Of a stretch of 64,000 nt of DNA, positions 15,125 through 23,743 are shown in pieces (position 1 is the first letter of the stretch; every line of letters begins with the position of its first letter). The notes under the pieces were generated by a model. It was not told the origin of the DNA and did no database searches. It saw nothing but the letters and a program-made list of their open reading frames with translations. This DNA is from Maritalea porphyrae (GTDB taxonomy: Bacteria; Pseudomonadota; Alphaproteobacteria; Rhizobiales; Devosiaceae), in contig NZ_BSNI01000002.1 of NCBI RefSeq assembly GCF_030159895.1, forward strand, positions 1,576,306 through 1,640,305, given 5' to 3'. The position numbers and the translations under genes were made by a program.

Positions 15125-16924
15125 GTGATCAAGCCCAAGCAGGTTTTCAATCAGTTCTTATCGAAGATCCCATCCATAAGCCGCGTTTATCAGGATTTTG
15201 CTGTTCTGCCTTGGTACTTTGCGATGCGCTTGCTAATGGTCGCGCTACTTGGTGCGGTCTATGCGCAAGTTAAATCCAATCTGAGTGTAGGCAACGAGCC
15301 GATATACGATTTCGGCATTTTGGCTCAGGCGGTTGATCTGAGTGCAGTCTTGTCCTTGCTGCTGGCTGTCGCTCTATTGGTCCTGTCGTTTATTTTCGAG
15401 CGCAACATCATCATTTTTTATTTCGCCCAACGCTATCAGGACGAAAGAATTAGTGCGGCTAAATTATTACGCGGATTTGTCGGTACCTTGCCCCGTCAGG
15501 TTAAATTGTTCCTGCTCGAATATGTCATCTATTTTGGCCTTCTCGTCTTTGTGTTGATGGTTGGCGGACTGCTGTTCTTGATGTTCGACCTAAGTGCGTG
15601 GCTTTTCTTGTTCTTACTGCCCGTTTTGCTCGTTGGTTTTCTTTTGTGGGCGCGAACATTTTTGGCGTTCATCTTTGCGTTGTTCAACTTGTTCTCGGCG
15701 GACGTAAAAAAACCAACCGTTTTCGCCGAATTGGCAAGTGGGGTGCCACGCGGTATCCTGTTTAAATGCGTTCGGATTTGGATTTTCTACCTTGTTCTTG
15801 GACTGCTTTTTGCTGGACTAGCAGCTGCAATCACCACGGCAGTGCCCTGGATAATCGATATTTTGAGTTGGGGTGGCGTTGAACTGTTCTTGTTGGTGTT
15901 GCTCATCTCAACAATGGCGGCTCTTAGCGTTTTGGTCGCTAGTATTCTGTCGGTTTTTTCATATGGCGACACAATCCAAGTGCTGACCGATAAGGAACCG
16001 CCGGCGCCCAGCGTAAACAGAAAAAGCGTGTTCTTTCAGAAGTTGAGCATCATCGGGCCAGTGCTGGTCTTTCTGGTTGTAATTGGCAGTATGACCATAA
16101 CAGGCGTTTACAACGCAAAGCCTTTGGTGGCGCTAACAGATGCTGAACGGCAGGTGCTTGCACATCGCGGCGCGTCAATTAATAAGGTGCAGAACTCACT
16201 GGCGGCATTCGAAGCAGCTGTTGGTAAGGCTGACTATATTGAACTCGACGTTCAGATTACCAAAGATGGAAAGATCATTGTATTTCATGATCCAAACTTT
16301 GAAGACCTCACTGGAGAGGTCGGCATTCCATCGCAAAGAGAATACGCCGAAATAGCAACCTACACAGTGTCCGAGGACAAGGTTGTCGACGGGGAGGATG
16401 TTGTACTTAGCGCCAAAATTCCTTTGTTGGAAGATGTGTTTGAAGCGGTTGGTGACGACATTGCCTTCGCTGTCGAAATTAAGAACACAGCCCCAGAGCG
16501 CATGGAAGAATTGGTTCGCGAAACCATTCGGCTCATGCGCAAATATGATCAGCAGGAAAAGTCCTTTGTAATTTCCCTTGATTACAACGTGCTACTAGAG
16601 GTTCAAAAGATCGCACCTGAGATCCGCCGAGGGATCATTCTGACGGTAAGCGTTACCCCTCCTGAAGCGTATGACGTCGATATCTATTTCCTAAATGCGC
16701 TCACAAGTTCTTTTAACCAAATGCGCCAAATACACAGCTTGGGCCGTAAGGCCTATTTCTGGACATTTGCGGGGCTCGAGCAGGATTTTCAACGAGAATT
16801 CTTTATGGGGGCCGATGGGTTTATCGCCGATGACCCAACATATGCCCGACGACTGACGCAAAACTATTTGGAACTACCTGTGACGAGAAAGATCATCAAC
16901 ATCCTGTCGACATTTACAGAATGA
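15125..16924 (+). CDS. Membrane-anchored glycerophosphodiester phosphodiesterase
   Basis: About 600 aa. Residues about 25-340 hold some eight hydrophobic helices of the GDPD membrane-domain type. The C-terminal domain is a GDPD TIM barrel starting LAHRGASINKVQNSLAAF, with IELDVQITKDGKIIVFHDPNF (catalytic Glu, Asp, His) and AVEIKNTAPERMEELV. The frame opens at TTG 15092 without a ribosome site; GGAG at 15110 favours GTG 15125. Likely hydrolyses glycerophosphodiesters or a lipid headgroup at the membrane. Confidence 0.82.
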   Translation: MIKPKQVFNQFLSKIPSISRVYQDFAVLPWYFAMRLLMVALLGAVYAQVKSNLSVGNEPIYDFGILAQAVDLSAVLSLLLAVALLVLSFIFERNIIIFYFAQRYQDERISAAKLLRGFVGTLPRQVKLFLLEYVIYFGLLVFVLMVGGLLFLMFDLSAWLFLFLLPVLLVGFLLWARTFLAFIFALFNLFSADVKKPTVFAELASGVPRGILFKCVRIWIFYLVLGLLFAGLAAAITTAVPWIIDILSWGGVELFLLVLLISTMAALSVLVASILSVFSYGDTIQVLTDKEPPAPSVNRKSVFFQKLSIIGPVLVFLVVIGSMTITGVYNAKPLVALTDAERQVLAHRGASINKVQNSLAAFEAAVGKADYIELDVQITKDGKIIVFHDPNFEDLTGEVGIPSQREYAEIATYTVSEDKVVDGEDVVLSAKIPLLEDVFEAVGDDIAFAVEIKNTAPERMEELVRETIRLMRKYDQQEKSFVISLDYNVLLEVQKIAPEIRRGIILTVSVTPPEAYDVDIYFLNALTSSFNQMRQIHSLGRKAYFWTFAGLEQDFQREFFMGADGFIADDPTYARRLTQNYLELPVTRKIINILSTFTE

Positions 16925-16999
16925 CTTTCAAGATCGGAGAGGGTAGCTGCCAGATCGCTTGAACAGTGATTGCGGTAAAAACCGCTTCCGCCACTGCGC

Positions 17000-17025
17000 A
17001 AAAAACGCGGCCAGAAGACCGCGTT
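17000..17025 (-). terminator. Intrinsic terminator of the pyrimidine ABC operon
   Basis: On the minus strand, stem AACGCGGTC / GGCCGCGTT with loop TTCT, followed by a run of six T. It lies about 30 nt after the stop of the substrate-binding protein gene, ending that operon. Confidence 0.85.
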
Positions 17026-17053
17026 CTTGTAATTCTTGATTTAGGAAAAATCC

Positions 17054-18043
17054 CTACATCATTTTGTCAGTAACAACTGAAGTCCATGCGTTTTGTGGTG
17101 GGCCAGAAATCACTGGGTCAGAACCACCAGCCAACAGAGTTGCAACAGTACGGTTGTAGTCGTCCTCGCTTAGACGGCCATCAGTGCCCGCTGTCAGCTT
17201 CGCAACTTCACGCATCATGCGACGTTGGTGCTCTTCTGTTTGTGCGCCAGTGTCATCATTTTCCAAAACGATGTCTGCCGCTTCATCCGGATTTTCTTCC
17301 GCATAGCGCCAGCCCTTCATTGAGGCTTGTACAAAGCGTGCAAGCTTGTCCACCATTGCAGGGTCTGCAAGGTCTTCCTCAAGCACATATAGGCCATCTT
17401 CCAATGTTGCCACGCCAGCATTTTCATACTTGAACGTCACCAAATCATCTTCAGATAGACCCGCATCAATGATCTGCCAATATTCGTTGTAGGTCATTGT
17501 TGAGACGCAGTCTGCTTGCTTTTGCAGAATTGGGTCAACGTTAAAGCCTTGCTTTAGAACGGTCACACCGCCATCGCTGCCATCTGTGGCTAGGCCCAAC
17601 TGGCTCATCCATGAAAGGAACGGATATTCGTTACCAAAGAACCAAACGCCGAGTGTTTTGCCTGGGAAATCGTCTGGTGATTTGATGCCTGTATCTTTGC
17701 GGCAAGTCAGCATCATTCCAGAGCGCTTAAATGGCTGCGCGATATTGACCAAAGGCACGCCTTTTTCGCGTGATGCCAAAGCAGATGGCATCCAGTCAAT
17801 AATCACGTCGGCGCCGCCGCCAGCAATCACTTGTGGTGGGGCAATATCTGGGCCACCGGCTTTGATTTCGATGTCCAGACCAGCTTCTTCATAAAAGCCT
17901 TTGTCCTTTGCCACATAGTAGCCAGCAAATTGGGCTTGCGTTACCCATTTGAGCTGCAATGTCAGCTTATCCGCGGCAAAGCCTGCCGTGGCCGCCATCA
18001 GGCTGGTGGCCAGCCCTAGGCCTAGTGCTAATGTCTTTTTCAT
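17054..18043 (-). CDS. ABC transporter substrate-binding protein (NMT1/ThiY-like), probable pyrimidine importer
   Basis: 329 aa with signal peptide (MKKTLALGLGLATSLMAATAGFA). Mature start LTLQLKWVTQAQFAGYYVAKDKGFYEEAGL is typical of the NMT1/THI5-like periplasmic binding family. It is the last gene of a run with two permeases, an ATPase and hydA, the arrangement known for the pyrimidine importer of the reductive pathway. Ligand (uracil, thymine or dihydro form) is inferred from context only. Confidence 0.87.
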   Translation of the reverse strand: MKKTLALGLGLATSLMAATAGFAADKLTLQLKWVTQAQFAGYYVAKDKGFYEEAGLDIEIKAGGPDIAPPQVIAGGGADVIIDWMPSALASREKGVPLVNIAQPFKRSGMMLTCRKDTGIKSPDDFPGKTLGVWFFGNEYPFLSWMSQLGLATDGSDGGVTVLKQGFNVDPILQKQADCVSTMTYNEYWQIIDAGLSEDDLVTFKYENAGVATLEDGLYVLEEDLADPAMVDKLARFVQASMKGWRYAEENPDEAADIVLENDDTGAQTEEHQRRMMREVAKLTAGTDGRLSEDDYNRTVATLLAGGSDPVISGPPQNAWTSVVTDKMM

Positions 18044-18096
18044 TTCTATTTCCTCTCCTATAAACTGTGAGCGACCTCAACGATCCCTTATTATTG

Positions 18097-18960
18097 TTAT
18101 TTGGATCGATACGAGGGGTGCCAAAATGTGACTGCCCGTTCCAGCAGGGCCAAAAGCCCGTAGGAAAGGGAGCCAGCAAGAGCTGCGACAAAAATCTCAG
18201 CCCAAACCATGTCGACATTCATCCGCCCAACTTCTGTGGAAATGCGGAAGCCCATGCCAACAATTGGAGTGCCGAAAAACTCGGCAACAATCGCGCCGAT
18301 CAAAGCCAAAGTGGAATTGATCTTAAGCGCATTGAAAATAAACGGCATTGCTGCGGGTAGGCGCAGCTTAATCAACGTCTGCCAGTAATTGGATGCATAT
18401 GTGTGCATCAAGTCCCGCTCGATATGCCCTGTGGCCCCAAGCCCGGCGACCGTGTTCACCAGCATTGGGAAGAAGGTCATGATGACCACAACCGCCGCTT
18501 TTGACGGCCAGTCAAAACCGAACCACATCACCATGATCGGCGCCATGCCAACAATCGGCAATGCAGCAACCAGATTGCCAATCGGCAGCAAGCCTTTGCG
18601 CAGGAACGGGATGCGATCCACAATGATCGCGGCGATAAAGCCAGAGCCGCAACCCATGACAAATCCGGCCAAAACTGCTTTCATATATGTCTGCTGGAAG
18701 TCAGCCCACAAGATGTCGAGCGAGGAGGTGATCCGCGCCCATATCATTGAAGGTGGTGGCAGCAAAACGGTTGGAACCGAGAAGCCGCGGCAAATACCTT
18801 CCCACAAAACCAGCAACGCAGCGCCAAACAGAACCGGAATCAGAATATCAACACCGGCCTGTACGGTTCTGTCTTTAAAGCGTCTTTTGGCCAATGCATT
18901 GTTGATCGCCCATGTGACAATCCAAAAGACCAAAGCTGTAACAATGAAAACCATGCTCAT
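18097..18960 (-). CDS. ABC transporter permease (BPD type), pyrimidine cluster
   Basis: 287-aa membrane permease with about six helices and the EAA-type coupling loop around HIERDLMHTYASNYWQTLIKLRLPAAMPF. It overlaps the next upstream permease by 4 nt (stop/start), so the two are translated together and probably form a heterodimer. Same nitrate/taurine/thiamine-precursor family as its partner. Confidence 0.9.
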   Translation of the reverse strand: MSMVFIVTALVFWIVTWAINNALAKRRFKDRTVQAGVDILIPVLFGAALLVLWEGICRGFSVPTVLLPPPSMIWARITSSLDILWADFQQTYMKAVLAGFVMGCGSGFIAAIIVDRIPFLRKGLLPIGNLVAALPIVGMAPIMVMWFGFDWPSKAAVVVIMTFFPMLVNTVAGLGATGHIERDLMHTYASNYWQTLIKLRLPAAMPFIFNALKINSTLALIGAIVAEFFGTPIVGMGFRISTEVGRMNVDMVWAEIFVAALAGSLSYGLLALLERAVTFWHPSYRSK

Positions 18961-19856
18961 GCGACTACCCCCATCCGGCGGGTGACAGAGCGCCCGATTA
19001 GATCAATCACCATCACCAAAAGTGCCGCGAGAACAGCGGCAGCAATTAGCGCCGACCAGATTTGAATGGTCTGCCCATAGTAAGAACCTGAGAGCAAACG
19101 CGCACCCAAACCGGCAGAAGCGCCAGTGGGCAATTCGCCAACAATCGCGCCAACCAACGAGATGGCGACGGCGACCTTCATCGAGGTGAATAGGAACGGC
19201 ACGGACGCTGGCCAGCGCAGTTTCCAGAACACTTGGGAACGGTTTGCGTTGTAAGTGCGCATTAAATCCAAATGCATCACCTCGGGTGAGCGTAAGCCCT
19301 TCACCATGCCAACAGCCACAGGGAAGAACGAGAGATACATTGAAATAATCGCTTTGGGCAAAAGGCCCGAAATACCGATGGCGTTCAGCACCACAATCAC
19401 CATGGGCGCGATGGCCAATATGGGGATGGTTTGTGAGGTGATTATCCACGGCATTAGGCTTTTATCGAGCACTTTGGAATGCACAATACCAACGGCCAAC
19501 AAAATGCCCAACCCCGTGCCAAGCGCAAAGCCGAGCAGGGTGGATGAAAGGGTCACCCACGTGTGATAGATCAGCGAGCGCTTAGAGGTGATTTTCTTTT
19601 CAACCGTCGTTTCCCAAATCTCTACCGCCACTTGATGTGGGGCGGGCAAAATAGGGCGCTTCTGCGCCATGGTTTTGGAAATCAATTCGCTGGTGGAAAT
19701 CTCAACGCCGGCGCGTTCCGCCTGATCGCGCTCAAACGGTGCATTCAAGACCACGGTGAACACATACCAAAGCGCAAAAATCGCCAAAAGAACGGTGCCG
19801 ATCGGGATGAGCCGATCATGCAATATTGCGGCAAATCCCTCTCGTTTAATGCTCAT
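18957..19856 (-). CDS. ABC transporter permease (BPD type), pyrimidine cluster
   Basis: 299 aa with an N-terminal helix, a soluble stretch and further helices. The coupling loop lies near VMHLDLMRTYNANRSQVFWKLRWPASVPF. ATG 19856 has GGGG 7 nt upstream; ATG 19862 is also in frame but has no room for a ribosome site. It overlaps the ATPase stop by 11 nt and the following permease by 4 nt. Confidence 0.9.
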   Translation of the reverse strand: MSIKREGFAAILHDRLIPIGTVLLAIFALWYVFTVVLNAPFERDQAERAGVEISTSELISKTMAQKRPILPAPHQVAVEIWETTVEKKITSKRSLIYHTWVTLSSTLLGFALGTGLGILLAVGIVHSKVLDKSLMPWIITSQTIPILAIAPMVIVVLNAIGISGLLPKAIISMYLSFFPVAVGMVKGLRSPEVMHLDLMRTYNANRSQVFWKLRWPASVPFLFTSMKVAVAISLVGAIVGELPTGASAGLGARLLSGSYYGQTIQIWSALIAAAVLAALLVMVIDLIGRSVTRRMGVVA

Positions 19857-20631
19857 CGGCATGCCCCAGCTTTAAGCCTTCGCGGACCTGATGCGCAATT
19901 TCGATAAATCGCGGTGTTTCGCGAATATCAAGGGTGCGGTTGTCGCCCAAATCACAATCGATAATCTCATGGATGCGGCCAGGTCGCGGGCTCATAACCA
20001 CAATTTTTGTCGACAAAAATACCGCTTCAGGAATGGAGTGGGTGACGAAAACCACGGTCTTCTTGGTCTTAGCCCAAAGTTCCAAAAGTTGCTCGTTCAA
20101 ATAATCCCGCACAATCTCGTCGAGCGCGCCAAACGGTTCATCCATCAAGAGCATATCCGGGTCAAAGCTTAGCGACCGGGCAATCGAAGCGCGCTGTTGC
20201 ATGCCGCCGGACAATTGCCAAGGAAACTTTTTCTCGAACCCGTCCAGATTGACCAATTCAAGGTTTTTCTTGATCAGAGCTTCACGTTCAGATTTGGGGA
20301 TGCCCATCACTTCCAGCGGCAAGGAAATATTGCCGCCAATCGTGCGCCAAGGGTACAGTGCGGCGGCTTGAAACACATAGCCATAAGCGCGTTTCATCCG
20401 TGCTTCTTCAGGCGACATGCCATTGACTTGAATGTCGCCGCCCGTAGGCTTTTCCAAATCCGCAATCACCCGCAAAAGCGTGGTCTTGCCGCAACCTGAC
20501 GGTCCGATAAACGAAACAAACTCGCCTTGATCGATAGTCAGATCAATGCCTTTGAGCGCATGCACCGGCCCGTCATTGGTTTCAAATGTGAGATCCAGAT
20601 TGTTGCACTGGATCACCGTATTTTCGGCCAT
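19846..20631 (-). CDS. ABC transporter ATP-binding protein, pyrimidine cluster
   Basis: About 261 aa. Walker A GPSGCGKTT, Q-loop YVFQAAALYPWRT, signature LSGGMQQRASIARSL, Walker B MLLMDEPFGALD and H-loop VTHSIPEAVFL are all present, in the nitrate/sulfonate/taurine importer subclass. The frame opens with TTG directly after the hydA stop, with ATG 20631 six nt later. Energises the two permeases downstream. Confidence 0.92.
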   Translation of the reverse strand: MAENTVIQCNNLDLTFETNDGPVHALKGIDLTIDQGEFVSFIGPSGCGKTTLLRVIADLEKPTGGDIQVNGMSPEEARMKRAYGYVFQAAALYPWRTIGGNISLPLEVMGIPKSEREALIKKNLELVNLDGFEKKFPWQLSGGMQQRASIARSLSFDPDMLLMDEPFGALDEIVRDYLNEQLLELWAKTKKTVVFVTHSIPEAVFLSTKIVVMSPRPGRIHEIIDCDLGDNRTLDIRETPRFIEIAHQVREGLKLGHADEH

Positions 20632-20637
20632 ACTCAA

Positions 20638-22092
20638 TTAAACCCCACTTGCCGGAATGCCAGTGCGCTCTACTTTGCGCGGCGCGGTGACTTGTTTCCA
20701 CTTGGAAAGTGCTTTGTTGGTCGCCGTATATGGCTCGCGGCCAACAAATTCGCCATGGCCTTCTTCGGTTTTAACGGCGCCATCATCCACCACCACTTTG
20801 CCGCGGCTTAAGGTAAAGCGGGGCAAGCCCTTCACATGCTTGCCTTCAAACACATTGTAGTCGATTGCGGATTGCTGCGTGTCGGCTACGATGGTTTTTT
20901 CTTTATTCGGGTCCCAAACCACAAGGTCAGCATCGGCACCCACCAAAACAGCACCCTTTTTCGGGTACATATTAAGGATTTTTGCGATGTTGGTGGAGGT
21001 GACCGCCACGAATTCGTTCATGGTCAAACGACCCGTGCCAACGCCATGCGTCCAAAGCATTGGCATGCGGTCTTCAAGGCCACCGGTGCCGTTCGGGATT
21101 AGTGTGAAATTGTCGATACCGTTGCGTTTTTGCTCTGTTGTGAACGCGCAGTGATCTGTGGCGACAACTTGCAAGCTGCCAGACTGAAGACCTGCCCAAA
21201 GACTGTCTTGGTGCTTTTTGTTGCGGAACGGCGGCGACATCACGCGGCGTGCAGCATGGTCCCAATCTGGGTGCGCATATTCGCTATCATCAAGCGTGAG
21301 GTGCTGGATCAGCGGCTCGCCATAAGCACGGATGCCGTTTTGGCGTGCGCGACGGATCGCTTCATGCGCTTGCTCGCTTGAAGTGTGCACAATGTAGACG
21401 GGAACGCCCGCCATATCGGCAATCATAATTGCGCGGTTGGTGGCTTCGCCTTCAACCGCGGCTGGACGAGAATAGGCGTGTGCTTCTGGCCCATTATTGC
21501 CTTCTGCCAGCAATTGCGCCTGCATTTGCGCAACCACATCGCCATTTTCGGCGTGAACGAGGGGCAGGGCGCCGATTTCAGCGCAGCGCTTGAACGACGA
21601 GTACATTTCATCATCATCCACCATCAGCGCGCCTTTATAGGCCATGAAGTGCTTGAACGTGTTGATGCCGCGCTTGGTGACCTCAGGCATTTCGTTGAAA
21701 ACCTGCTCACCCCACCATGTAATCGCCATATGGAATGAATAATCGCAGTTGGCGCGGCTCGATTTGTTGTCCCAACGGGTAATCGCTTCAAGCAAAGATT
21801 GGTTTGGGTCTGGCAAGCAGAAGTCCACCACCATCGTAGTGCCGCCGGCAACTGCGGCGCGGGTGCCACTTTCAAAATCATCAGAAGAATAGGTGCCCAT
21901 AAATGGCATTTCGAGGTGGGTATGCGGATCGATACCACCTGGCATGATATATGCGCCGGTCGCGTCCAGCACCTCATCACCCGAAAGGTTCGGCCCAATT
22001 TCGGTGATCACCCCGCCTTCAATTTTGACGTCTGCGTCATAGGTTAGGTCTGCGGTGACAATTGTCCCGCCTTTGATCACTTTTGATGCCAT
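20638..22092 (-). CDS. hydA: Dihydropyrimidinase
   Basis: 484 aa; hydrolyses dihydrouracil/dihydrothymine to the N-carbamoyl beta-amino acid. Binuclear metal-site motifs: GGIDPHTHLEMPF, the carbamylated Lys in FKHFMAYKGALMV, LVHAENGDV, VYIVHTSSEQAH and VVATDHCAF. A strong AGGAGG site precedes ATG 22092. The ABC importer genes follow with no gap. Second enzymatic step of the reductive pyrimidine pathway encoded across 17-33 kb. Confidence 0.96.
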   Translation of the reverse strand: MASKVIKGGTIVTADLTYDADVKIEGGVITEIGPNLSGDEVLDATGAYIMPGGIDPHTHLEMPFMGTYSSDDFESGTRAAVAGGTTMVVDFCLPDPNQSLLEAITRWDNKSSRANCDYSFHMAITWWGEQVFNEMPEVTKRGINTFKHFMAYKGALMVDDDEMYSSFKRCAEIGALPLVHAENGDVVAQMQAQLLAEGNNGPEAHAYSRPAAVEGEATNRAIMIADMAGVPVYIVHTSSEQAHEAIRRARQNGIRAYGEPLIQHLTLDDSEYAHPDWDHAARRVMSPPFRNKKHQDSLWAGLQSGSLQVVATDHCAFTTEQKRNGIDNFTLIPNGTGGLEDRMPMLWTHGVGTGRLTMNEFVAVTSTNIAKILNMYPKKGAVLVGADADLVVWDPNKEKTIVADTQQSAIDYNVFEGKHVKGLPRFTLSRGKVVVDDGAVKTEEGHGEFVGREPYTATNKALSKWKQVTAPRKVERTGIPASGV

Positions 22093-22209
22093 TTGTTCCT
22101 CCTACAATTTCGTCTGCCCGCGATTGAGATGGGCTATTATTCGTTGTTTCTTTTGTCGCGCCTTTTGGCGTTCTTGTTTTTGTACGCTCGGTTTCGAGCT
22201 TTATTATTT

Positions 22210-22842
22210 CTAGGCCCTCAATGTGGCCAGTTTTGCGCCAAATCCTATGAAAATGGTGCCTGTTATGCCTTTGATCCAGCGTTGAACTGCCGTTGATTGG
22301 GTTACGCCAACAAGCTTTGTAAGCAACATCACCATGCCGAAAAACCAAATGCCGTTTATCGATGAGTGGATGAACACCAGCAAAAACACATTGGTTGCCG
22401 TCACTTCACCCAAAGGCAAAAACTGCGGAACGGCAGCGAGATAAAACATCGAGGTTTTGGGGTTCAAAATGTTGGTGAGAAAGCCTTCACCGAACGCTGC
22501 AACAATCGTACGTGTTCTCTTCGCGGGTGCAGTCTTGGAGACTTTGAATTCACCACGAATGGCCTGCAACAGCGCTTTGACGCCAATGTAAATCAGATAG
22601 GCAGCACCCAAGAGTTTGACGATGGTGAACGCAGTGGCGCTTTGCACCAAGATCACCGCAATGCCGAACACAACAAACGCACCCTGCAAATAAAATGACG
22701 CCATAAACCCCATCACCGCCGCAAGGCCCGCATTGCGACCCGACGTTGGCACGATTTTGGCGATCAACAAGCCGTTAGGGCCAGGTGAAATCACCAAAAG
22801 GGACGCCATGATGGCAAAGCTGATGAGGATGGTAAGTGTCAT
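22210..22842 (-). CDS. LysE-family translocator
   Basis: 210-aa membrane protein with about six helices and the LysE/RhtB signature VISPGPNGLLIAKIVPTSGRNAGLAAVMGF near the N-terminus. It exports amino acids or related metabolites in characterised members. Located between hydA and the repeat-flanked GIY-YIG gene, it may relieve beta-amino acid accumulation, but this is only positional inference. Confidence 0.9.
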   Translation of the reverse strand: MTLTILISFAIMASLLVISPGPNGLLIAKIVPTSGRNAGLAAVMGFMASFYLQGAFVVFGIAVILVQSATAFTIVKLLGAAYLIYIGVKALLQAIRGEFKVSKTAPAKRTRTIVAAFGEGFLTNILNPKTSMFYLAAVPQFLPLGEVTATNVFLLVFIHSSINGIWFFGMVMLLTKLVGVTQSTAVQRWIKGITGTIFIGFGAKLATLRA

Positions 22843-22877
22843 TTAGTTCTTGCTACCTTCTTTGTTACTTTTTTGAT

Positions 22878-23011
22878 CCCGCATCAAGTGCGGGACGGTG
22901 TGTTGCCAAATTCCGCTTTCGATAATTTCGTTTTACCGCATTCATTTATCCGACGTTTGTCGGCCTAGCTCTCAGTTTCTGCCCCGTACCGCCCCGCACC
23001 TGATGCGGGGC
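22878..23011. repeat. Paired palindromic intergenic element, copy 1
   Basis: Ends are the palindromes CCCGCATCAAGTGCGGG (22878-22894) and GCCCCGCACCTGATGCGGGGC (22991-23011), which are roughly inverted copies of each other about 110 nt apart. The same pair recurs on the other side of the GIY-YIG gene. This looks like a dispersed rhizobial-type intergenic repeat rather than a gene. Confidence 0.8.
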
Positions 23012-23022
23012 CAATTCAAAGC

Positions 23023-23310
23023 CTAATATGGAATGTCAGCGGATACATCGCGCCATTCCGGGTTTACCTTTTCGATCAACTCATCTTTCCACTCGCGTCG
23101 CCATTTTTTTACCGTTCTTTCTCGGTGAACTGCTTCAACAGCTGTGGCAAATTTTTCGAAATAGACGAGTGTCCGAATATTGTATTTTTGTGTGTGCGTT
23201 GAGCCTTTCCCTGCTTTGTGTTGTTCGATCCTTTGTCTTAGTTCTCGCGCCGTCCCCACATAAATCGCACCTTTCGGCTTGTTCGCAAGAATGTAGACGT
23301 AGTGAGACAT
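23023..23310 (-). CDS. GIY-YIG nuclease-family protein (UPF0213-like)
   Basis: 95 aa, the usual size of stand-alone GIY-YIG proteins. Motifs: HYVYILANKPKGAIYVGTA (GIY-YIG equivalent), LRQRIEQHKAG with the catalytic Arg and His, and TVEAVHRE-type helix (AVEAVHRERTVKKW) with the metal-binding Glu. The cellular role of the family is unclear. It is flanked on both sides by the same palindromic repeat pair and is therefore possibly a recent insertion into the pyrimidine block. Confidence 0.85.
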   Translation of the reverse strand: MSHYVYILANKPKGAIYVGTARELRQRIEQHKAGKGSTHTQKYNIRTLVYFEKFATAVEAVHRERTVKKWRREWKDELIEKVNPEWRDVSADIPY

Positions 23311-23321
23311 TTTTCATTGGT

Positions 23322-23461
23322 CCCGCATCAAGTGCGGGACGGTGCGAAAGGAAAAACATAGACCCATTTCAACAACGCTCTGCGCTTTGCATTCCAGTGC
23401 ACACTTCAGTTCTCACAAGTCGCCTCCTTCATCCCGTACCGCCCCGCACTTGATGCGGGGC
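23322..23461. repeat. Paired palindromic intergenic element, copy 2
   Basis: CCCGCATCAAGTGCGGG at 23322-23338 (identical to copy 1) and GCCCCGCACTTGATGCGGGGC at 23441-23461, about 100 nt apart. The shared surrounding bases (GGGACGGTG on the left, CCGTACCGCCCC on the right) show that both copies belong to one family. Confidence 0.8.
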
Positions 23462-23470
23462 CACCTTAAA

Positions 23471-23743
23471 TTAGTCTGATTTCGACACACCTTTAGCTTC
23501 AAGGTCTGTTGATAATATCCATAACGTGTTTGGGATTGGGTTGTGACACTCAAGACCCAAAGAAGTCACGTTTTCATCAAACCTTACCAAAAACCGCCCT
23601 AGAAAGTCGTTTTCTGTTCCTTCTTCGAGCAGTTGTCCAGCCTCACCAATGAGCTTCCAATAATTTTCATGTGCCTCGACGTCGGATGGCGGGGAAGTTG
23701 TCCCAAGCATACTTGCCAAGCGCACACGATCGCCTACTTTCAC
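23471..23743 (-). CDS. Hypothetical small protein coupled to the carbamoyl-beta-alanine amidohydrolase
   Basis: 90 aa, not recognised. It starts with GTG overlapping the TGA of the upstream amidohydrolase (GTGA), which supports real translation. The beginning VKVGDRVRLASM looks like a small beta-barrel (KOW/SH3-like) strand; the rest is acidic and soluble, with one internal Cys. No signal peptide or membrane helix. Position suggests an accessory to the amidohydrolase or simply a rider gene. Confidence 0.55.
   Translation of the reverse strand: MKVGDRVRLASMLGTTSPPSDVEAHENYWKLIGEAGQLLEEGTENDFLGRFLVRFDENVTSLGLECHNPIPNTLWILSTDLEAKGVSKSD

Noticed and set aside
22861-23470. Repeats around the GIY-YIG gene as a CRISPR array
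   Set aside because: Only two palindrome pairs in inverted arrangement, no regular spacer-repeat unit and no cas genes.
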